Assembly: GCA_038087015.1 (NCBI GenBank)
Contig: JASBNA010000021.1
Coordinates: forward strand, 310,001 to 374,000
Source: Cerrena zonata
Taxonomy: Eukaryota; Basidiomycota; Agaricomycetes; Polyporales; Cerrenaceae
Length of the DNA: 64,000 nucleotides
Direction of reading: 5' to 3'
The stretch's first letter is position 1. Each line of letters starts with the position of its first letter. Below, piece by piece: positions 11,545 through 21,149 of the stretch. The notes beneath the pieces were generated by a model that saw only the letters and a list, made by a program, of their open reading frames with translations, was not told the origin of the DNA and made no database searches. The position numbers were made by a program, and so were the translations under genes.

Positions 11545-12938
11545 TTATATACATGTTATCGACAGCGGAAAGGGATTCAGAGCCATATTCTTCAACTTCT
11601 CTGGACACTGTGCCCCCACCCAAGGACGGAAAACCTCTTGTGTCATACAGGTTGCAGGACGGACCTGACAGTAGATTTGGAGATCAGTCCTAAGATAGAA
11701 TGCATGGCAGACACGATCAGCATCAGCTTCTGCAACACCATGTCGAACTGTCTTGCCACTAAATCCGACTACAGTCCCAGGTGGGTTCAGGACTTGTAGC
11801 CCAAAGGATTCCATAGAAAGGCAGGCCATCTCATAGGAGCCAACTGAAACAAGAAGGTCAAACCAGTGGTAGTGACCTTTTTGATCTTGATGAAGTGGTG
11901 ATTGTTGGTTGGCAATGACTGAAATAGCTGCAAAGATCGAGGGCCAGGTATCGAGGATTTGGGTGAAGCGCGGGTCGCAGCGCAGTCGCTGAATCACTTC
12001 TAGTTGCATCCGGTGCTCATCTGGGTGCATGATATGCAATACACCTGACAGAATTGCACCCGCATTAGAGAAGACAGTAGCCCACTCTTTACCTGGGTTT
12101 GTGGACAAGAACAGTGTGGTCTTCAGTCCATTATGAGTATTCTATTAATATAACTGTGGGTGTGTACTGGCGAGCCGCACAGAGACGTACCTGATGTCCC
12201 GCCATAAACCATGCAGGTGAGAAGTTGAATACACCACGCAAGGAATCCGCTTTCGGTGACTTGAAGAGCTCTTCCCTCCATTGCCAGGGATCTCCTTCTC
12301 GCTTCCTCGCCACCTCAGATTCCAACCAAGATTTCTGCAATGCGGCACCATTGCACAAAATACCCTGAGTAGCGTAGTCAACTGATATGTCAACATCTCA
12401 CACCACTCTGAAGTACACAATAAGCTTACTTGGAGTCTCTCCGATAGCAATGATGGCATTACCCAGGCCATAATCCGTCCAAAGCAGTCCACCACCATTT
12501 TTGGGGAGACAATTGAAGTTGCAGTCTCTCACCATGCTTCAAATTTCTTCGCGAGTTGCTCTTCCTTTTTCCTGTTCATTCCATCTCCCAATCTGTGTTT
12601 ATTACACTCCATGACATATTTCTCATAGTCCCAAGGAAGTACAACTATGACAATTGATAAATGGTTAGCATATGCGACTCGGACATAGAGCATTGAAACA
12701 GACCTGGATCTAGATAGGCATCGACCATCTTCTTCACAATGTCACTGCTTTCTTCTTTGAGCTCTGGTGACATGTCATGGGGTGAGCGAGGTGTCTCAGA
12801 TATCTTACCACCTGTTCTGATTGCAAGAGAATGAGTAAACAAATTCAACATGTAAGATGTAATTATGTCCAGCTTGTTGAGTGCAGGGCTATCAGACGAC
12901 ATAGCTGCAGGAGTGAGAAGACGTACTGAGATGGTCAA
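11545..12938 (-). CDS. TET/JBP-family 2OG-Fe(II) dioxygenase linked to KDZ transposon
   Basis: TET/JBP enzymes oxidise 5-methylcytosine in DNA, and KDZ elements of mushrooms are known to carry them. The catalytic exon (about 12130-11545) shows the double-stranded beta-helix iron site. The HQD pair is in SPLHQDQKGHYHWFDLLV (11884-11892), the distal His is in GKTVRHGVAE (11740-11742), and the 2OG-binding Arg is in DRVCHAFYLR (11713-11715). PPGTVVGFSG precedes the distal His as expected. Upstream exons read GILCNGAALQKSWLESEV...FNFSPAWFMAGHQ and PWDYEKYVMECNKHRLGDG, with SDIVKKMVDAYLDP further up (from 12938). Near 12532 two good-looking segments are in different frames, so a frameshift or a missed splice is likely. 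The stop lies 39 bp before the KDZ start on the same strand, a compact two-gene arrangement. All catalytic residues are present, but activity is uncertain. Confidence 0.82.
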
Positions 12939-13230
12939 TCATGTGCAACACCTATCTTACAGTTCTCCCATGACCTCACAATCAGACAAATGGTGATGTT
13001 CATGCGGGCCGCATAGCCTAACAACATTCAAATGTAACCTGTGCTTTACAAGTATATGCATCTTGGAGCTCAGAGATTAAGTCGGACATGATTACGGTGC
13101 ATGTGTAGATGAGAATGATCCCATTAAGCCAGCTGTCTGGTCAAGGAGCATAAGTACAGTGTCCTCAGGTTGCGGTGACCCTCATCATCTGTGAATCACG
13201 CAGTCTGTCTGTCATGTCTCAATGACCTGT
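12939..13230. other. Divergent intergenic spacer
   Basis: This roughly 290-bp gap separates the minus-strand TET/JBP gene from a plus-strand pseudogene. It could hold promoters for both; no TATA box, terminal repeat or RNA gene stands out. Confidence 0.35.
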
Positions 13231-14218
13231 CTTGCATCATCCAACTCGTAAAACCTGCCTTCAGCTTCTCCCTGCACACCGCGAGTTCTTGCATGATTAC
13301 ATCACATCTTACGGTGATGCTCTTACTATCACCGAACGTAACAAGGTGCTTGGCGATGCGACTCGCAAGATGGTACAACACTTTGCTATCAAGAAGAAAG
13401 CCCACATTGCTACTGCCCGACTTGTAAGTGCAATCTTGATAGTCTATTCTTTATTCCAGAGTCTCATATGATTATAGGTTATTGAGGCATTCCTCTACGA
13501 TTGTGTTCGTCATGCTGATGCGGCTGTTAAACCCAAGAAGTTCGGCTTCCTTACCGAAGTTACTCCCAAGCGGCTCTACGGTCAGAAGAACTGGGCGGTA
13601 TTGAGACCCCTTGTGAAGGCGAATATGGAGGCGAAGGGGGATGGTCATTGGATTGGTGCCTACTCTCGGGTCATTACAGAGAAGTGGGAGGCTGAGGATA
13701 TTAATGTTTGTAAGGCCTTCACCATCAGTGCGAAGCAGGTGAATGATAGAAATGGAACCGTTGAAATGAAGGCCTTGTAAATACATTCATCTTTACTGTT
13801 TGAACCTGACAATGACATTTATACGTGACACATAGATATGGTAACTCATGCTTCAAGCAATTTTGCGAGACTGTTACATGCTCTGCAGAGAAATGGTTTG
13901 GGGCGGTTATTGTTATGGTGACCACTCGTCCAAACATAAACAACGAGATGATGTTCAATGTGTATGTGCCAGTATACGTCTGCTGTTCTGATTCATTTAT
14001 ATCCTGTGTAGCATTGAGCCGAGCCCGGCTGTCAAGACACAATGAACGTTCCTCGATACCTGCACAGATCGCTTTGGATGGAACATCGCAGACTTTATTG
14101 GCTTTTATGGATCTGGGGCTGTTTTCCTGCATGCTATACCCACTTATGTCTATTACAATGAGACGGGCCAGCCTCTTATTCCACCATTTGATGATTGTGT
14201 GCTAATCCACCGTCGTAG
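13231..14218 (+). pseudogene. Unrecognised multi-exon plus-strand gene, interrupted
   Basis: I do not recognise the product. Exon A (from about 13231) encodes HPTRKTCLQLLPAHREFLHD...KKKAHIATARL and ends at a GTAAGT donor at 13424. Exon B (13478 onward) encodes VIEAFLYDCVRHADAA, PKRLYGQKNWAVLRPLVKA and TISAKQVNDRNGTVE. A third exon (about 13852-13975) encodes YGNSCFKQFCETVTCSAEKW. A fourth (from 14014) contains FGWNIADFIGFYGSGAVFLH and YVYYNETGQPLIPPFDD. An in-frame TGA at 14043-14045 follows KTQ and probably derives from CGA. The start is not clear, and the 3' end lies next to the LTR at 14249, which may have truncated it. No membrane segment or catalytic motif is obvious. Smooth splicing and codon pattern make former coding function likely. 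Confidence 0.55.
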
Positions 14219-14569
14219 ATGACAGTGCGGGAATCATTCGAGACACGGTGTCATGCGTGAAAGTTGTTTCACACTATTTTTCACACATTTGACATTGATT
14301 CAAAGAGCATATAAGGAATTACCCTAGAGACTGATAGTGCTACAGTAACTGCATACAACAGGAGCTTAGTATTACCCACCTGTCTCTCTCAATGCTCAAA
14401 ACACCTACCCTTCACAAGGATCTTTAAAGTTCTTATAGCTGTAACTAACTCCAATGAAACTGTGGGAAAACTAATATGCTTATTCATGACCTTTAGTAAT
14501 CACATGAGAAGGAACATGCCTAAATGAGTATTAGCACTTCCCATTTCAAATACCATGGGAGAATGTTAC

Positions 14570-14790
14570 AACTGAGGCTTTAATGCTATTGGCTACTACC
14601 ATCGTAGCTTACAAACCAACTATTGAGGCTTTAATGCTATTGGCTAATGCAAGTGCAGCTTATCAAGCATCTTGGATTCAGCTTACCAAGCACCACAACT
14701 CAGCTTATAAAGCACACTTTCTGGCTTATGAAGCACATTCCCTGCTTACTCAACACTGATTTACAAGCAAATCAGCTTACAAATACTCAC
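14570..14790. repeat. AGCTTA-centred short repeats in an LTR
   Basis: A near-perfect repeat containing GAGGCTTTAATGCTATTGGC occurs at about 14572 and 14626. It is followed by at least six loose copies of AGCTTAnnAAGCA (about 14608-14780). They lie upstream of the likely transcription start of the LTR, where enhancer-like repeats are common; that role is inference. Confidence 0.6.
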
Positions 14791-15587
14791 CCCTCAAGAC
14801 ATCCTATTGGTCGGTTGGAAGGAAGGGATTGGTAATCTGGAAGAAGGCATGGGAACATGAGATGTGATTAGTTGAGAAGAGAGTTGCACAGTCACAGCCA
14901 AAACAGCATAAAAGGAGCTCAGTTTCTGAAGTAACAGACATTCCCAGTAGGAGTCTCACTCTGCAAGGTCTTCCCAGTAGAAGTCCCACCAGAGAGTGCA
15001 GTCCAGTTCAGTCAGTGTTGTGCTGTTCTTCCTTGATGTACATGGTCTACAGTGACCCAAGGATCCAGTTCTACATTCAGTTACACTTCAGTTCTTAGCT
15101 TCTTTCTACTGTTAGCACCAGGCTCAATAGTAGATAGTAGTTACTCTAGCTTTACTCAGAATACAATCATCTTTACTTTTAAAACTTACTTGTGAGAAAA
15201 CACTTAGTCTTATGTTGTTGAGTTCTAACCTTTGAGCACTCCTCTTAGTTGTTAGTCTTTTCACCGTTGTCCTTCACATTGACTAGGCATCTTTGTGCAG
15301 AACTAAAACATGGTATAGTTAGTCAGTCATATGGTTACACTTACAGTTTAGTCTTTTCTAGGTTATTTCATTGGCTTGGATAAGATCAGGTTCTTACCTC
15401 AGTTCTAGGTAACAGCAGCTACGGTTATTCTCTCTGACCAGTTTGTCATTCAACTTTTGACCAGTCAGTTATATTCGTCCCACCTGAACAACAGGGGATA
15501 TCTGGTAAAACGACCTACCCGAGACTCTCTTGGAAACTGCCATTTACTTGCCTACTGTTGTGTAGTCTTTTGGATTGCATATACAGT

Positions 15588-16302
15588 CACTGGATCGTGG
15601 CCCGAATTTTAGGCTTCATAAAAGTAAGGTCAAATTTTATAAAAAGTCTCTTACAAAAGATGATTTTAAGCACCTAAAAATTGTCAAAAAATGCAGAATT
15701 TCAGCAAAATTTGATAAATCATAAAATCCTTGGCTAATTCAGACTTTTGTATCTAATTTTTAGACTTTAGAAATATTGAATTTTTGTTTATTTTTTATTT
15801 GAGAAAAGTTTACTATGCAAAATTTCAAATTTTGATGCACTTTTATATCTCTAGGAATCATAATATAATTGTATATATCCAAATAAAGTGTTATAAATAG
15901 AGAGCCTAGAGAGAAGATATAGACTACTATTGTTGGTAAATCATAGTCTCTGTCAATTATACTATCTGATAGAGATATTTAAGTATGCAATATCACTGAC
16001 CTTTCCAAATTAGCAGTTTAAATTTAATATCTCTTTTGGAGAAGCAAAAGTGCATCAAAATTTTGAATTTTGTATAGTAAACTTTTCTCCAATAAAAAAT
16101 AAGCAAAAATCCAATATTTCTAAAGTCTAAAAATTAGATACAAAAGTCTGAATTAGCTAAGGATTTTATGATTCATCAAATTTTGCTGAAATTCTGCATT
16201 TTTTGACAATTTTTATGTGCTTAAAATCATATTTTGTAAGAGACTTTTTATAAAATTTGACCTTACTTTTATGAAGCCTAAAATTCGGGCCACGATCCAG
16301 TG
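15588..16302. mobile_element. Palindromic MITE, subfamily B, in LTR
   Basis: The 715-bp element starts CACTGGATCGTGGCCCG and ends CGGGCCACGATCCAGTG, with AGT direct repeats on both sides (15585-15587 and 16303-16305). The arms are highly similar to the other subfamily B copies. Confidence 0.93.
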
Positions 16303-16939
16303 AGTGTTATTTAGTGAATCACCAGTTTCAATCGACAGCGTCACGAAAAATGAGTCTATGGAATGCATTTGTATCATTGAGAATAATGCAGTGAAATGAA
16401 GGTTAGTTATGAAAATTGACAAGTATTAAATTGGAACTTACAATTTTTCTTGTCTTTGGACAGCACTGCCTGAGGGTGCAGCGAAGGTGAGTGTGAATGA
16501 CGCAGGGGTAATAGCTGAGCTGGCGCAAGAGTGGGCCATGATGTCAGAAGAGGAGTGGGAGGCGGTTGCTGGAGAGCATACAAAAAAGCTTACGGAAGAT
16601 CGTGAGACAAAGGCCACTGGAGCCCACACTGTCTCAATCAATGCGTTTCACGACGTCAACGCCACTGTCGTACAGCTAGAAAACATAGTAAGTAAATTGT
16701 TCACCTAAAGATGCTCACAGGAGATGAATCGAGCGGTCAAAAATAGCTCCGTGACTTGTGGTTGCGCACCAGTACCGAATGCCTACTTTTCATGGTCAGA
16801 TCAAGTGTCAACCACTACAATCAACCCGCTGTAGTGGAGTCCTCACCGCATGTGAAGAACTATTTCAAACTTTCCTTCAATCAACTGCCGTTGCAGTGGG
16901 TTCTGAACCTTGAAGCGCGCTGTGTCAATGGAATGCAAG

Positions 16940-17654
16940 CACTGGATCGTAGCCCAAATTTTAGGCTTCATAAAAGTAAGGTCAAATTTTATAAAAAGTC
17001 TCTTACAAAACATAATTTTAAGCACATAAAAATTGTCAAAAAATGCAGAATTTCAGCAAAATTTGATGAATCATAAAATCCTTAGCTAATTCAGACTTTT
17101 ATATCTAATTTTTAGACTTTAGAAATATTGAATTGTTGCTTATTTTTTATTGGAGAAAAGTTTACTATACAAGATTCAAAATTTTGACACACTTTTGTTT
17201 CTCCAAAAGTAATATAAAATTTAAACTGCTAATTTGGAAAGGTCAGTGATATTGCATACTTAAACATCTCTATCAGATAGTATAATTGACAGAGACTATG
17301 ATTTACCAACAATAGTAGTCTATATCTTCTCTTTAGGCTCTCTATTTATAATACTTCATTTTGATATATACAATTATATTATAATTTCTAGAGAAATAAA
17401 AGTGTATCAAAATTTTGAATTTTGCATAGTAAACTTTTCTCCAATAAGAAATAAGCAAAAATTCAATATTTCTAAAGTCTAAAAATTAGATACAAAAGTC
17501 TGAATTAGCTAAGGATTTTATGATTTATCAAATTTTGCTGAAATTCTGCATTTTTTGACAATTTTTATATGCTTAAAATTATGTTTTGTAAGAGACTTTT
17601 TATAAAATTTGACCTTACTTTTATGAAGCCTAAAATTTGGGCTATGATCCAGTA
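16940..17654. mobile_element. Palindromic MITE, subfamily B, without target duplication
   Basis: The 715-bp element starts CACTGGATCGTAGCCC and ends GGGCTATGATCCAGTA, with the last G changed. The flanks AAG and TCG do not match, unlike all other copies. The host gene has lost its middle at this point, which fits recombination between two MITE copies. Confidence 0.88.
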
Positions 17655-17695
17655 TCGACTTCAACTTCAGCTGCTGCCCCTCCGCTTGCCCCTCG

Positions 17696-18070
17696 CACTG
17701 GGCTGGAAACCAGATTTTAGGCTCAATAAAAAGGTAAAAAATCAGTCATAAAATGTGATGATTTTCAAGCAACTTTTTCTGTCAAAAAAATGAAATAATA
17801 CTGAAAGTTCTTAGAACATTTTGTGAAAACAAGAACTCAACAAAAATTTGAGGAAATATGAAGCATAAACCTGTGAATTCCCACTCACAACATAGTTTTT
17901 CTATCCTAAAAAGTTCAAGTTTTATATTTATTTTTTAAATGCACAAAATGTTGTAAGAACTTTGAATTTTATTTCACTTTTTTGACTAGAAAGTTGCTTG
18001 AAAATCATTACATTTTATAACTGATTTTCCACCTTTTTATTGGGCCTAAAATCTAGTTTCCGGCCCAGTG
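17696..18070. mobile_element. Short MITE, second family (375 bp)
   Basis: The ends are CACTGGGCTGGAAACCAGAT and its near complement ending CCGGCCCAGTG. TCG direct repeats flank it (17693-17695 and 18071-18073). The arms pair over more than 150 bp. Excision with one TCG joins LAPR to GGIILSF in frame. It shares CACTGG ends, TTTTAGGCT and ATAAAA near the ends with the 715-bp family, so the same transposase source is plausible. Confidence 0.9.
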
Positions 18071-18557
18071 TCGTGGCGGGATCATCTTGTCATTCAATGG
18101 GAAAGAATCCATTCTGGTCATCCCGAAGCCCCGTGCGAAGTGTCATGATGCGAACAAGACTGTGGCAGAGAGGAATGCTGCTAAGGCAGCAATAGTAGCG
18201 GAAAAATTGGCTAAGAAGGCGGAGAAGCAAGCAAGGAAGATTTCTAAGACTCGGAAGAAGAAGCAGAATTCAGGGCATGATGGCACAACTGACAATGTGG
18301 ACGTAGCAGAAACTTAGACAGTACCCAGTATCCATATTGTGCATTATATTAAGTAGTAGAGTAGTTATATGTGTTGGTAACATGAACTGTTAGAGTGTAT
18401 CTTCTGTCTGACCTTAGTTTCAACTTGTTTATATTGGTGATTACCAGGCTTGTAAGAATTCCGAAGACATCACAAGATTTGTAATCATGAGAAACCTGCG
18501 TACAATACATTTTATTGTAACCACAAAACAGGTGTTGGTCTTGTAAAATGGAACCTT

Positions 18558-19272
18558 CACTGGATCGTAGCCCAAATTTTAGGCTTCATAAAAGTAAGGT
18601 CAAATTTTATAAAAAGTCTCTTACAAAATATGATTTTAAGCACCTAACAATTGTCAAAAAATGCAGAATTTCAGCAAAATTTGATGAATCATAAAATCCT
18701 TAGCTAATTCAGACTTTTATATCTAATTTTTAGACTTTAGAAATATTGAATTTTTGTTTATTTTTTATTGGAGAAAAGTTTACTATGCAAAATTTCAAAT
18801 TTTGATACACTTTTATTTCTCTAGGAATCATAATATAATTGTATATATCCAAATAAAGTGTTATAAATAGAGAGCCTAGAGAGAAGATATAGACTACTAT
18901 TGTTGATAAATCATAGTCTCTGTCAATTATACTATCTGATAGAGATGTTTAAGTATGCAATAACACTGACCATTCTAAATTAGCAGTTTAAATTTTATAT
19001 CACTTTTGGAAAAACAAAAGTGTATCAAAATTTGGAATTTTGCATAGTAAACTTTTCTCCAATAAAAAATAAGCAACAATTCAATATTTCTAAAGTCTAA
19101 AAATTAGATATAAAAGTCTGAATTAGCTAAGGATTTTATGATTCATCAAATTTTGCTGAAATTCTGCATTTTTTGACAATTGTTAGGTGCTTAAAATCAT
19201 ATTTTGTAAGAGACTTTTTATAAAATTTGACCTTACTTTTATGAAGCCTAAAATTTGGGCTACGATCCAGTG
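18558..19272. mobile_element. Palindromic MITE, subfamily B
   Basis: The 715-bp copy is flanked by CTT direct repeats (18555-18557 and 19273-19275). It lies about 240 bp beyond the stop codon of the HMG-box-like gene. Confidence 0.93.
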
Positions 19273-19275
19273 CTT

Positions 19276-20769
19276 TTGTAGTGATATTTGTCTAAGCGAT
19301 AACGTATGGTTTAGAATAGTGATATATGTACTGGGCATACAACTCTTGTAAATGCTAGGAGGTTGAGAACATCGTTACACTTACGTTCTGGTGCCACCCG
19401 GCATGTTCGGCATGTTGGAGTCCTAAAGATCGACGGTCTCTGAGTGTGTCTGCTTCGACTTAAATATTATTTTATTGACATGATCATCGCATGTTGTTAT
19501 ATTAAGACCCCTTTTACATCGGAAAACTGTGATTGCGCTAGAATACATCTGCAGGTGGTCCCGCTGCTCGAAAGCTCCCCGAGAACATACCAATCTAACA
19601 GAACACTATGTCAAAGCGCAATATTAATATATTCATAAAGTGATATATAATACCAATACACTTTATATATAGCTACACTTCGATATGCAGGACTAATAGT
19701 ATATACTATAGTACGAATGGGATGAGCAAGAACACCACTTCCGAACGTGTGTAATAACGTGCGGAATGGACGAGAAACAAAGGAACTACACTATGTGGTG
19801 AGGTAGGGCGGCGGGGGAGTCTAAGTGCCGGCGAGCAAGCACTTACGAGTGATGGGGCAGGCAGGGAATGCGGGCGGGAGGTATGTGGGAAAGGACGGAA
19901 GGCACAGAAGAGCAACACATGCAGAGGATAGAGTCGGGACTGGTAGACCGGCGATCTGGGCCTTCAATCTGATCTGATATGTTTTCTTTCTATGTTTCTC
20001 TGTTCTCTCCCTCTTTGGCTTGCCCGAAACAGCTTCAAAAGCAGTTACTATAGAAGGCAATCAGCCCACAAATACAGGAGATATTCCACCTCGATCTCAC
20101 ATAGATAACGGTTTATAAGCCTAATATACAGGTGATGTGTATCGGGCTAATTAGCCTGCTTCCCCCTTTATCCCTACATCCCAGTTATCCTCCTCACGAT
20201 TGTTGGTCCTTTTCCCTTTTCAAGAGGTTGGTTCCTGGGAGGTCTTTGAGATTTTGATCAGACAGATCTAGGAGATAAACATACGAGATAACATACCGGC
20301 ACGTACTAGCATTCCGTTCCTGGACCTTTCCCATCATTCCCTCCCTTCTGGTGCCCTCCTTCCCTCTGCCCGCCCCCGTCCTCGCTGGCGCCTATCCCTC
20401 CCCACCTCATAGAGGGCGCGCTCCCACCGTCTCATAGTGGCTCATTCAGTTCTCGCCTGAACGACAAGTGTTATATATCATTAGAAAGCGATTTGTCTGT
20501 AGATCACATATATGCAGTAATATATATGTTTATGTTAGTCAATACCCTTTAAAAGCGTACTGATGCTATTAATAAGAATTGTTGTAGGTAACAGAAATGC
20601 GATAAGTATTTTGTTATATTGAGATAAACAACTTGTGCATGTACTTAGTAGGCTATATATATGTTGCACTGCATGTGCTCAGCGCTACACGGACTGTCAC
20701 ATCAGACATGTTAAGCGGCAAGCGGTCTTAGGAGTCATAAGTAAATGATTGTAAGGCGTGTATAAACTA
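19276..20769. other. Noncoding stretch of about 1.5 kb
   Basis: No supported gene. It includes AT-rich inverted motifs around 19640-19670 and GC-richer pyrimidine-biased sequence at 20160-20450. The right part is presumably the 3' flank of the KDZ-2 transposase. No terminal repeat of that element was found. Confidence 0.4.
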
Positions 20770-21149
20770 TATTACAGTATATCTAAGTTCGAGAAGAAGG
20801 TCTCGAGGCTGCTCATTTCCTGTTGGAAGTCCTCGTCTTCGTTGAGAATGTCATCATCTTCATCGTCCACTTCATCACCTACACCCACAGGATTACCATC
20901 ATCTGTAGCTGTTGTGCCAGTAGCTCCCTGCCAGATGGTACCAACGCGTACACCACATGTTCTATTGCCCGTAAACCCAATAAGAGAATATATTTTTCGG
21001 ATATACTTGAGTAGCAGAGAGTTGATACCTATACGACGGGTGACAAAGTCGCACAAGGGCCCTGACAGCGGGTTATTTGATGATGTGAACTGAGCAGTTA
21101 CTTGCGAGAAGAGCTCAGTTTCGTCGTATATTGCAGTACAGACACGATG

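Larger units (their letters stand above)
14249..16337 (+). mobile_element. Diverged Gypsy-type LTR, split by a MITE
   Basis: The start TGTCATGCGTGAAAGTTGTT aligns with the LTR starts of Gypsy-A (TGTCCTGCATGAAAATGG) and Gypsy-2 (TGTCCTGCGCGAAAC). The end TTTCAATCGACA matches their ...CGACA ends. The shared GAACAACAGGGGATATC block lies near 15486. Without the MITE (15588-16302) it is about 1.37 kb. The flanks ACGG and GCGT do not match, so this may be the remnant of a rearranged element rather than a simple solo LTR. No internal gag or pol sequence adjoins it. Confidence 0.7.
16345..18316 (+). pseudogene. HMG-box-like gene with missing middle, cut by MITEs
   Basis: The first exon reads SLWNAFVSLRIMQ, then an in-frame TGA (16392-16394). 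After an intron ending TTTGGACAG, LPEGAAKVSVNDAGVIAELA and EWAMMSEEEWEAV follow (about 16465-16690). This looks like an HMG-box-like helical domain found in repeated basidiomycete hypothetical proteins. The next exon reads SSVNHYNQPAVVESSPHVKN...EARCVNG and stops at the MITE at 16940. Beyond that MITE the text resumes as a STSTSAAAPPLAPR linker. A second MITE (17696-18070) follows, then GGIILSFNGKESILVIPKPR and a Lys/Ala-rich tail ending at 18316. The second MITE removes cleanly and restores frame. Around the first, the expected middle of the protein is absent, so sequence was deleted there. The domain assignment rests on resemblance only. Confidence 0.6.

Noticed and set aside
11227..11799. 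Plus-strand ORF of 190 aa
   Set aside because: Overlaps the catalytic exon of TET/JBP and the first KDZ exon on the other strand, which have clear family motifs.
14249..16337. Full-length third Gypsy element
   Set aside because: Only one LTR can be found, with no gag, pol or second LTR near it.
19276..20769. Host gene in the GC-richer stretch near 20160-20450
   Set aside because: No sustained frame, splice pattern or family motif.
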